This document shows positions 1 through 5,717 of a DNA stretch of 6,582 nucleotides, one piece after another; position 1 is the first letter of the stretch, and each line of letters begins with the position of its first letter. The position numbers and the translations under genes are program-made. This DNA is from Promethearchaeota archaeon (GTDB lineage Archaea > Asgardarchaeota > Lokiarchaeia > Sigynarchaeales > SOKP01): the NCBI GenBank assembly GCA_016839425.1, contig JAEOUI010000339.1, forward strand, positions 1 to 6,582, given 5' to 3'. The notes under the pieces are model-generated. The model made no database searches. It was not told the origin of the DNA and saw nothing but the letters and a program-made list of their open reading frames with translations.

Positions 1-228
1 CCAGCGTTCAAAGATAAGCACGTGACAACTAATCCCGTGGAAAATGTATTTTCGGTGATTAAAAAACTTATTGATTTTAGAGGGAAGCGGGACTTAAATT
101 TTTGGCGGTTATTAATCTGTTATTTTTTTACTGTTCGAGAATACCCATTACTTCTAAGAGAGATCCTTGACGCGCTAGACCTCTCCCCTCAAGTTCGCCA
201 TAAGGCATCCCTAAGAATAATAACGTGA
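1..228 (+). CDS. Probable transposase, C-terminal fragment (5' end beyond window)
   Basis: The reading frame is open from the first base and ends at TGA 226-228, giving about 75 visible residues; the true start lies outside the window, so the internal GTG at 22 is not a credible start. The visible part contains TTNPVENVFSVIKK followed by a basic FRGKR stretch and then a hydrophobic, aromatic helical tail. An N-P-[VI]-E-N motif next to a basic, helix-forming tail is typical of the segment holding the last acidic residue (Glu) of DDE transposases, which cut and join the ends of insertion sequences. I cannot assign the IS family, and I see no terminal inverted repeat in the 130 bp that follow. 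It could be an intact gene cut by the window edge or a remnant. The gene converges on cdhD. Confidence 0.5.
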   Translation, partial: PAFKDKHVTTNPVENVFSVIKKLIDFRGKRDLNFWRLLICYFFTVREYPLLLREILDALDLSPQVRHKASLRIIT

Positions 229-311
229 CGTTGAAGCATTATTTGAAATCTGTCGGAACAATATAAAGAGGTGAATAAAGATTTAAATCATGAAGGGAAT
301 TTAAAAATTGT

Positions 312-358
312 CAAATTTAAATAAAAATAGAAAAATAAAAAAAGAAAATAAGATATTA
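312..358 (-). terminator. T-rich terminator of cdhD
   Basis: Read on the minus strand, the first 50 bases after the cdhD stop contain several runs of T (CTTTTTTTATTTTTC and similar) and no convincing GC-rich stem. Archaeal transcription commonly ends at such U-rich tracts. The tract also separates cdhD from the convergent transposase fragment. Confidence 0.5.
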
Positions 359-361
359 ACC

Positions 362-1552
362 TTATCTCTTCAAACTGGCGCTTACCCAATCGTAATAGCC
401 TTTTTCGTTGAGTTCTTTTGGAACTTCCTTGAAAAATTGAGAGGTAATATCCTTGACATGTTGTGCGGCAACCGGGTGGAACATCATTGCGAGATCAAGC
501 CCGACCAAGGTCAATGTAAGAGCGTTAATGATTTCCCACATTGGACCTCGATATTCTCTTAATCCCCATTCGGGAGCAGTTTTTTCGGACATCCAGGCTT
601 CTCGTGCACCCCAAGCGTTTGTCGTACCACCACTAATTGGATAGGCAAGGTCCTTTTCGCCTAATAATCCGGCCATTCTCATTCTTTGATAGATGCTAAA
701 AGAATATTCCATACCATAACCGAGCGTTGCACAGGTTGGGTCCATAACAATCCTGTTTCGGGGAAGTCCAAGTTCCACGGCGTCCTTATTCATCTTGATT
801 TGGTTGTTCAAGTCTAAGGAGGTCCAGAGCAAGCAGTTGTGGTCGTACTTGACCGCTAAAGGAATCACTTCTTCCCAAGTAGCCTTATCTGCTGCGGAAA
901 GCATCAATACTTCGCTTTCAGTAGCAGGAGCAGTCTTTTCGAACAGTTCAATGTCCTTTTTCTTGTTTCCAGAACATCCAATGATAACTGGCACATCTAC
1001 GGCTTGCAAGATGTCTTCCAGAAGTTTTACCGATTTAGACACGGGAGCATCTCCCATCCCAGGGTCGATACTTAACGAGTGGAAGGTAATAAGATCAGCA
1101 CCAAACTTGTCCACTGCAAACTTAGCCCATTCTGGAGGGCTTTTTAGCACATCACCGTATTGTTGCTTGATTGGTTTAGGCGGGGAAAAATCGATGGAAT
1201 CGAAAACATCGTAAGTGACTGCAGGTGGGTTTGGATTTCGTTTGTTAAGACCTAAAAAATTATAGAAAGGTGGAACTTTCTCTCCTCCAATCGTAACGGT
1301 TTTTCCTTTTGATCGGATGAATTGAATCGTCTCGATCTCGCCAGGAAAGTTAACATCAACCTTGAATTTTGCTGGAGTCCATTCTGCCTTCCCTACAGCA
1401 GGCAGTCCCATAGATTGAGCGGCCGTCGCAACTATACCAGGCAGCATCTGAAATTCAAGATATTCTGCTAAAAGATCAACATCTTTCAGCTCGATTTCTT
1501 CTGTATCTTTCATGAGCTGCGCTAATTTTTTACTAAGTTCTTCAAATGGCAT
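362..1552 (-). CDS. cdhD: Acetyl-CoA decarbonylase/synthase complex, delta subunit (corrinoid Fe-S protein small subunit)
   Basis: This 396-residue protein is recognisable as CdhD, a TIM-barrel protein. In archaea it pairs with the gamma subunit CdhE to form the corrinoid/iron-sulfur protein that carries the methyl group between tetrahydro(methano)pterin and the acetyl-CoA synthase active site. Family-like segments are GADLITFHSLSIDP (about residues 151-164), PVIIGCSGNKKKD (188-200), the block around NRIVMDPTCATLGYG (266-280), ISGGTTNAWGAREAW (306-320) and the final helices around RGPMWEIINALTLTLVGLDLAMMFHP (335-360). No signal peptide is present, so it is cytoplasmic. The length fits the archaeal family and exceeds that of bacterial AcsD, as I recall it. 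The ATG at 1552 is chosen because the protein begins well there; no clear Shine-Dalgarno sequence precedes it. It appears monocistronic: the next gene upstream is divergent and the one downstream is convergent. The other complex subunits are not in the window. Confidence 0.9.
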   Translation of the reverse strand: MPFEELSKKLAQLMKDTEEIELKDVDLLAEYLEFQMLPGIVATAAQSMGLPAVGKAEWTPAKFKVDVNFPGEIETIQFIRSKGKTVTIGGEKVPPFYNFLGLNKRNPNPPAVTYDVFDSIDFSPPKPIKQQYGDVLKSPPEWAKFAVDKFGADLITFHSLSIDPGMGDAPVSKSVKLLEDILQAVDVPVIIGCSGNKKKDIELFEKTAPATESEVLMLSAADKATWEEVIPLAVKYDHNCLLWTSLDLNNQIKMNKDAVELGLPRNRIVMDPTCATLGYGMEYSFSIYQRMRMAGLLGEKDLAYPISGGTTNAWGAREAWMSEKTAPEWGLREYRGPMWEIINALTLTLVGLDLAMMFHPVAAQHVKDITSQFFKEVPKELNEKGYYDWVSASLKR

Positions 1553-1885
1553 ATTAGTTTACTTTTTTGTTTGTGTTTTACTTGAAGATAATGATACTTA
1601 AGAAAAAATGACTAAAAATAAAAACTTGATGATTGAAATCAAAAGCGAGATCTATTTAAATGATGTGCAAAAAAAGAAAATGATGTGATCAAAATGATAT
1701 AAAAACGACAAAACTTTCGATAGTTATCGTCATTTAAATATTCTTCAATTCGAATTTCGTTATAGTTCGTCGCATTTCGAACTTTTGAAAATTTTATACT
1801 CGATAATTTCAGTATTAATTTTTAAATGATGATAATAATATTGAACTTATTAATAAATATTGATTTAACGGGGTAAGAATTAAGA
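1553..1885. promoter_or_regulatory. Divergent intergenic region between cdhD and the first secreted paralogue
   Basis: This 333-bp, very AT-rich stretch has no credible gene and should hold both divergent promoters. TATA-like candidates are TTTAAATA read on the minus strand around 1653-1662 (for cdhD) and, on the plus strand, CATTTAAATA at 1731-1740 and TTTTATAC around 1793-1800. None can be fixed without transcript ends. Small symmetric elements are CGATAGTTATCG (1718-1729), AATTCGAATT (1747-1756) and an AGTTCG/CGAACT inverted repeat (1764-1769 with 1778-1783, 8-nt loop). The 12-nt leader element of the downstream gene lies at its right end and is listed separately. Confidence 0.4.
1864..1875 (+). 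promoter_or_regulatory. Leader element TTTAACGGGGTA before the first paralogue
   Basis: TTTAACGGGGTA ends 10 nt before the ATG at 1886. The identical 12-mer lies exactly 10 nt before the ATG of the third paralogue (4143-4154). GGGGT could pair with the CCUCC-containing 3' end of 16S rRNA through one G-U wobble, so it may be a Shine-Dalgarno-type ribosome binding site. Its flanking identity suggests either inheritance from a common duplicated leader or a conserved regulatory role. Confidence 0.5.
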
Positions 1886-3043
1886 ATGAATAAAAAAATC
1901 GTAGCAATACTTGCGATTGTAGGGATTTGTGCTGTGAGCATTCCACTTTCTATTTGGTTAATCAGCTTATCTTCCACCTCTAATACCCCTGATACACCGA
2001 CCATAACAAGTTATTCTCCGCGATCATTCCTTAGAATAGGAACATCGTCCATACAAGAGTTTAACATCACGACCTCGTTTCCAGCCGGCACACAATTGAC
2101 TTATGAATGGACCGTCAATGGAACACAACAATCGCGTAACGCAAACTCCTTACTATTCAATGCTAGCGATGCAATAAGTGATGAGGTGTATAAAATAACG
2201 GTAAGTGTTACTGACGAAAATATCGTTCTCAAACATGATTGGACAGTGTTAGTTAGCAACATTGGTGGTGGATTGATAATAGACCACGAATGCGTGGATT
2301 GGACGAAGATTTCCACCATATACTTAGAACTTGCCAAAGAATTAAACTTCCATTATGCCCATACATCCCACGGAAGCCAAATAACATCGGGACTTTACGA
2401 CCTTCAAGAATTGAATTCTATTTTTAATGTTTCCATAGAACAATCTAACCTTGCCGAGGAAGATAATACATTATGCATTTTTGATGGTCAAGAAACAGAG
2501 GACTATATAACGCCCGATCTCTATTGGGAGGCTTCTCAAGGAATAGCATATACTCAAGATGTCATAGACAATAATCCCACCCTAAATTTGTCAATGTGGT
2601 GTTGGTGTACTCAAGTAGATTATTACTCATCAGAACAAATTCAAGAGTACTTGGAAGTAATGAACGAATTCGAGCAAAATTACTCGAGCAATGGTGTGCG
2701 GTTCATATATATGACTGGAAACTGCGATTCTGGAAGTCAAGATCCTGATGGTGGATACCAACGATTCCTCAACAACCAACGAATCAGGGAATACTGCTTG
2801 TTAAACGACAAGATCTTATTTGATTTTGGCGATATCGAATGCTGGCTCTACGACAATGAGGGGAGATTTTACGATTACAGCAACTACCAGTACGATACGG
2901 GTAGTGAGACCGTTTTAATTCCAAAAAGACACGCACAATATTCCCAAGACGAAGTGGCACATACCACGCAAAAAAATTGCGAAAATAAAGCCAAGGCGTT
3001 TTGGTGGATGCTGGCAATCATCGCTGGATGGGATGGAACATAA
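1886..3043 (+). CDS. Secreted SGNH-hydrolase-like protein with N-terminal PKD/Ig-like domain (paralogue 1)
   Basis: This 385-residue protein starts with MNKK and a hydrophobic helix (about 5-28), a signal peptide or membrane anchor, so the rest should be outside the cell. Residues about 38-125 form a beta-rich segment containing LTYEWTVNGT and YKITVSVTDEN, typical of PKD/Ig-like adhesion or spacer domains; only this paralogue has it. The conserved domain (about 130-385) shows HTSHG (159-163), MWCWC (237-241), MTGNCD (276-281), FDFGDIECW (312-320) and EVAH (356-359). Order and spacing resemble SGNH/GDSL-type esterases: a nucleophile in H-x-S-x-G (S161), an Asn block (N279) and a C-terminal acidic-x-x-His (E356/H359). 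This is inferred from motifs, not a confirmed match, and the substrate is unknown. There are six N-glycosylation sequons and several conserved Cys residues. Paralogue 2 follows after 40 bp with no terminator, suggesting co-transcription. Confidence 0.6.
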   Translation: MNKKIVAILAIVGICAVSIPLSIWLISLSSTSNTPDTPTITSYSPRSFLRIGTSSIQEFNITTSFPAGTQLTYEWTVNGTQQSRNANSLLFNASDAISDEVYKITVSVTDENIVLKHDWTVLVSNIGGGLIIDHECVDWTKISTIYLELAKELNFHYAHTSHGSQITSGLYDLQELNSIFNVSIEQSNLAEEDNTLCIFDGQETEDYITPDLYWEASQGIAYTQDVIDNNPTLNLSMWCWCTQVDYYSSEQIQEYLEVMNEFEQNYSSNGVRFIYMTGNCDSGSQDPDGGYQRFLNNQRIREYCLLNDKILFDFGDIECWLYDNEGRFYDYSNYQYDTGSETVLIPKRHAQYSQDEVAHTTQKNCENKAKAFWWMLAIIAGWDGT

Positions 3044-3083
3044 ATAAAGAAATAAAAATGAAGAATATAAAAGTGAGATCAAA

Positions 3084-3947
3084 ATGAAGAAAAAAGTAAT
3101 AGCGTTGATAATAATCGTAGGAATCTGTATTGCAATCGTTCCGATATATTTCTTTATGACTCAGCAGAGTTCATTAAATAGCAATGAGAATGTATTTGTA
3201 ACTAACCACAATCATTCTCATTTGGATGATTTGAAACGCATTCCCGAAGAATGGATCGAAAAAGCAAAAGCAGATTTGCATATAATGTACTGGCACACAT
3301 CTCATGGGAGTCAACTTCTCGAAGGAATGACATATTTAGATGATTTTATGAACACGACGGACTTATACGCGTTTAACAATGGCGGTACTGGAGGCGCTCT
3401 TGACATTGACGAAGCTAGTGCTGATGTAAGCAATAATCTTGATGCTTTACTTGATATGACTCGGGCATATTTAGATAATCCCGCTAATAGAGAAGTGAAT
3501 GTTGTCATGTGGGCATGGTGTTATATGGAGACTTCCTTTGAACATGTAGATAATTATTTATCAAACATGAGCCAATTGGAACTAGAATATTCTAATGTAT
3601 CATTTGTTTACACAACGGGACCTCTTGATGGTCTTGGAGAGGATGGCCCCGTAAATTTAGCGTGTGAGCGGATCAGAGAATACTGCGAGAAATACGATAA
3701 AATTCTCTACGATTTTGCTGATATCGAATCTTACGATCCAGACGATAATTACTTCTTAGATTTGGGAGCGGAAGATACTTGCGATTATGATGGGGGGAAT
3801 TGGGCGTTAGAATGGCAAGCCACCCACACGGAAGGAGTACATTGGTACGATTGCGATCCTGCTCATACCAAAGCAGTTAATGGAAACATGAAGGCATACG
3901 GAGCTTGGAACCTTTTTGCGAAGTTGGCTGGTTGGTCTGGCCCCTGA
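3084..3947 (+). CDS. Secreted SGNH-hydrolase-like protein (paralogue 2, short and divergent)
   Basis: This 287-residue protein has a Lys-rich start and a hydrophobic anchor (about 5-25) whose IIIVGICIAIVPIYF core resembles that of paralogue 1 (AIVGICAVSIPL). A short linker, including a His-rich HNHSH (42-46), leads straight into the shared domain with no PKD/Ig segment. Its motifs are HTSHG (71-75), MWAWC (142-146), TTGP with D182, DFADIES (210-216) and DPAH (258-261). The last is a canonical DxxH as in SGNH hydrolases, whereas the two sister proteins have ExxH. The block-III Asn of the sisters (MTGN) is Pro here. The middle region (about 85-135) aligns poorly with the sisters, and it lacks their PKRH segment. 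The ATG at 3084 is preceded by GTGA (3073-3076), a plausible weak Shine-Dalgarno; an upstream ATG at 3058 is out of frame. It probably shares a transcript with paralogue 1. The catalytic role is inferred. Confidence 0.55.
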   Translation: MKKKVIALIIIVGICIAIVPIYFFMTQQSSLNSNENVFVTNHNHSHLDDLKRIPEEWIEKAKADLHIMYWHTSHGSQLLEGMTYLDDFMNTTDLYAFNNGGTGGALDIDEASADVSNNLDALLDMTRAYLDNPANREVNVVMWAWCYMETSFEHVDNYLSNMSQLELEYSNVSFVYTTGPLDGLGEDGPVNLACERIREYCEKYDKILYDFADIESYDPDDNYFLDLGAEDTCDYDGGNWALEWQATHTEGVHWYDCDPAHTKAVNGNMKAYGAWNLFAKLAGWSGP

Positions 3948-3960
3948 ATTATCTATTAAA

Positions 3961-3980
3961 TCTATTTTTTTCTTTTTGTT
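3961..3980 (+). terminator. T-tract terminator after paralogue 2
   Basis: TCTATTTTTTTCTTTTTGTT begins 13 nt after the stop codon of paralogue 2, without a clear stem. It fits an archaeal U-tract terminator closing the two-gene unit 1886-3947. Confidence 0.5.
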
Positions 3981-4021
3981 AATTAAATGAACTTATTGAT
4001 GGTATGGAAATAAAAATTCAT

Positions 4022-4045
4022 AGTTATCATAAAAAAAGTTATCAT
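4022..4045 (+). repeat. Short direct repeat AGTTATCAT x2, 15-nt period
   Basis: AGTTATCAT occurs at 4022-4030 and again at 4037-4045, upstream of the TATA-like elements of paralogue 3. The core TAGTTATC also occurs at 1721-1728, inside the palindrome upstream of paralogue 1. It could be a regulator-binding repeat, or coincidence in AT-rich DNA. Confidence 0.3.
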
Positions 4046-4090
4046 TTTAATTTGATAGAATCTTCAAATCCTATTTTTTTTAATCTTTAG

Positions 4091-4110
4091 AAATTATAAA
4101 GTTATAAATA
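4091..4110 (+). promoter_or_regulatory. TATA-like promoter of paralogue 3
   Basis: Two overlapping archaeal TATA-like elements, TTATAAA (4094-4100) and GTTATAAATA (4101-4110), lie 55-70 nt before the ATG at 4165. With initiation about 25 nt downstream of the box, the transcript would have a leader of roughly 30-40 nt that includes the shared element at 4143-4154. The rest of the 217-bp gap (3948-4164) holds only the preceding terminator and a short direct repeat. Confidence 0.35.
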
Positions 4111-4142
4111 ACATACAACTCAATTATACTTAAAATATTTTT

Positions 4143-4154
4143 TTTAACGGGGTA
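4143..4154 (+). promoter_or_regulatory. Leader element TTTAACGGGGTA before the third paralogue
   Basis: This is the same 12-mer at the same distance (10 nt) from the start codon as at 1864-1875. Paralogue 2, which is downstream in a shared transcript, lacks it. It is a possible ribosome binding site or 5'-leader regulatory element, and it supports the ATG at 4165 as the true start. Confidence 0.5.
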
Positions 4155-4164
4155 CGAAATACAC

Positions 4165-5157
4165 ATGAGTAAAAAATTAACGGCTTTTGTAATTATTGGA
4201 TTAATTGCTGCAATAAGCGTTAGCGTGCCAATTTATTTCATGATAATTGCTCCACAAGATATAGAAACGGGATTAGATATAGGACCAGATACATTTCCAG
4301 ATACAGACTCAGATCCATCAACTAAAGATTTAATTTTCAATCACGAAGATATAAACATTAGCAGTATTCCAATTGTTTGGATCGAAGCAGCAAAGGAAAT
4401 ACAATTCCATTACGCTCATACATCTCACGGAGGACAAATTATATATGGTTTAGATTATGTCCAATCTGATTATCAAATATTCAATTATTCAAGAGGGTAT
4501 AATAGTCTTCCCGTCGAAGCAAACACCTTTTGCATGTACGATGGAAATGATTATTACGAGGAAGATGGGGATCCAAATACATATATAACCCCCGATCTTT
4601 ATTGGCAAAGCTCTGGAGGCATTGAACATACTTACGGCGTAGTTGATGATAATCCTTCCATCGTACTTTCAATGTGGTGTTGGTGCACGCAAGTAAGTTA
4701 TTATTCGCAAGCACAAATTTTAGATTATCTCGAGCAAATGAACGAGTTCGAACAAAACTATTCAAGCAGGGGAGTTAGATTCATCTACATGACCGGAAAC
4801 GCTGACGATGGAGATTATCCAGAAGGTACACCTGCCGAAGCGAGCAATCAAGATCCTGACGCAGGATATCAAAGATATATAAATAACGAACTGATTCGTA
4901 ATTATTGCTTAGAAAACAATAAAACTTTATTTGATTTCGCAGATATCGAATGTTGGCTATACTATGAAAATGGAACTGCTTACGATCATAGCACTTATGA
5001 GTATGGAACTGGTGATGATACGGTAGTTGTGCCAAAACGTCATTGGCAGTATAGCAATGTAAATGAAAGAGCACATACAACGCAATTGAACTGCAAAAAT
5101 AAAGCTAAGGTCTTCTGGTCAATGTTAGCAACGATCGCAGGATGGGAGGGAATCTAA
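4165..5157 (+). CDS. Secreted SGNH-hydrolase-like protein (paralogue 3)
   Basis: This 330-residue protein begins with MSKK and a hydrophobic anchor (about 6-28), followed by an acidic, Pro/Asp-rich linker (31-54) and the shared domain. It is the close sister of paralogue 1: both carry FHYAHTSHG, ITPDLYW, SMWCWCTQV, MNEFEQNYSS, GVRFIYMTGN, ADIECW or GDIECW, PKRH and AHTTQ. Candidate catalytic residues are S87 in HTSHG (85-89), N212 in MTGN, and E301/H304 in ERAH. S164 of paralogue 1 is Gly here, which points to the Ser of HTSHG as the relevant one. Relative to paralogue 1 it lacks the PKD/Ig domain and has a roughly 14-residue acidic insertion after MTGN (about 213-228). It has five N-glycosylation sequons. 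It has its own promoter and leader, so it is probably a separate transcription unit. Its stop codon overlaps the stop of the convergent gene by 4 nt. The enzymatic activity and substrate are inferred or unknown. Confidence 0.6.
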   Translation: MSKKLTAFVIIGLIAAISVSVPIYFMIIAPQDIETGLDIGPDTFPDTDSDPSTKDLIFNHEDINISSIPIVWIEAAKEIQFHYAHTSHGGQIIYGLDYVQSDYQIFNYSRGYNSLPVEANTFCMYDGNDYYEEDGDPNTYITPDLYWQSSGGIEHTYGVVDDNPSIVLSMWCWCTQVSYYSQAQILDYLEQMNEFEQNYSSRGVRFIYMTGNADDGDYPEGTPAEASNQDPDAGYQRYINNELIRNYCLENNKTLFDFADIECWLYYENGTAYDHSTYEYGTGDDTVVVPKRHWQYSNVNERAHTTQLNCKNKAKVFWSMLATIAGWEGI

Positions 5158-5663
5158 TCTATTATTTTATTTTTTCTTTTTTTGACAATGTATAAAACGC
5201 CAATGCTGATGCAAGATGTTATTAATATTATTTCAATTGGATATCCAGGAATTTGAGGAATATAATACCTCGTAAGCTCAAAAGTCGTACCATTTTGAGT
5301 ACTTGTCAACCAAAACACATCTGGACCGTTTGAAATTAATTTTACCTGGACGAACAACATTTTCGTTGAATTAATCTTATGACTTACATAAAGCCCATCG
5401 GTGGAATAATTACCTATTATAATGCTCGAATTTTCGTTGATATTTTCGCTCGGTGGAGCCGCTCTAAGCAAGTACATCTTGAAATTACCATCGCCCGAAT
5501 GATTCAAGCTGATTTCAACAGTGTTATTCGCTTCTAAAGAAAAAACATAAAACGCAGAACTTCCAGTGTACAGATTTTCAGGTGGAGCGTCTGCTCGTGT
5601 TAGAGTAGTGGGAAGTAGTAAAATTGTGAAAATAATCAGCAATAAAGGTTTATATTTTTTCAT
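5154..5663 (-). CDS. Small secreted, C-terminally anchored beta-rich surface protein
   Basis: This 169-residue protein is not recognised by family. It has a Sec-type signal peptide (MKKYK, a hydrophobic core at about 6-18, and a possible cleavage near TRADA at 22-26). A beta-rich, Ser/Asn-rich extracytoplasmic domain follows (about 30-130) with six N-glycosylation sequons (N46, N54, N78, N85, N98, N124). The C-terminus is PGYP (139-142), a hydrophobic helix (about 143-160) and KKRKNK. The ectodomain pattern (FYVFSLEANNTVEISL, GDGNFKMYLL, LFVQVKL) weakly recalls PPC-type bacterial pre-peptidase beta-sandwich domains. The product is probably a surface protein anchored by its C-terminus. The start is ATG 5663. 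It lies 54 bp downstream of leuD with no strong T-tract between, so it could share the leu transcript, although no functional link is evident. It overlaps paralogue 3 tail to tail by 4 nt. Confidence 0.7.
   Translation of the reverse strand: MKKYKPLLLIIFTILLLPTTLTRADAPPENLYTGSSAFYVFSLEANNTVEISLNHSGDGNFKMYLLRAAPPSENINENSSIIIGNYSTDGLYVSHKINSTKMLFVQVKLISNGPDVFWLTSTQNGTTFELTRYYIPQIPGYPIEIILITSCISIGVLYIVKKRKNKIID
5158..5183 (+). terminator. T-tract terminator of paralogue 3, inside the convergent gene
   Basis: Directly after the stop of paralogue 3 come runs of T (ATTTTTTCTTTTTTT and similar). Read on the other strand, the same bases encode the lysine-rich tail KKRKNKIID of the convergent membrane protein, so the tract appears to serve as both terminator and coding sequence. 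Confidence 0.45.
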
Positions 5664-5717
5664 TAGAAATTATGGGACAAATTATTTTTGATGATCATAA
5701 TATGAGTATTCATTATT

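Noticed and set aside
229..361. Insertion-sequence right end with terminal inverted repeat after the transposase fragment
   Set aside because: The left end is outside the window, so no inverted repeat or target duplication can be demonstrated.
308..562. 84-codon plus-strand open frame crossing the cdhD 3' end
   Set aside because: It is an antisense shadow of cdhD plus its T-rich terminator; its N-terminus is low-complexity Lys/Asn and it has no recognisable domain.
795..1214. 139-codon open frame on the plus strand
   Set aside because: It lies wholly inside cdhD on the opposite strand; the cdhD frame has clear family motifs and this one has none.
1822..2004. 60-codon minus-strand open frame in the divergent region
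   Set aside because: It is antisense to the signal anchor of paralogue 1; its hydrophobicity mirrors the AT-rich complementary strand.
2594..2608. CxC in MWCWC as a metal or haem site
   Set aside because: Paralogue 2 has MWAWC, so the first Cys is not conserved, and no partner His/Cys pattern is evident.
1886..3947. Paralogues 1 and 2 as one gene broken by a frameshift
   Set aside because: Each has its own signal anchor, its own complete motif set and its own start, so they are separate genes.
3948..4164. Possible tRNA, small RNA or CRISPR in the gap between paralogues 2 and 3
   Set aside because: There is no cloverleaf, stable GC-containing stem or regularly spaced repeat; only a T-tract, a two-copy 9-nt repeat and TATA-like elements are seen.
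4481..5080. Two minus-strand open frames (94 and 99 codons) opposite paralogue 3
   Set aside because: They are rich in Tyr, His, Cys and Arg in the manner of antisense shadows, and paralogue 3 is strongly conserved with its sister in the same region.
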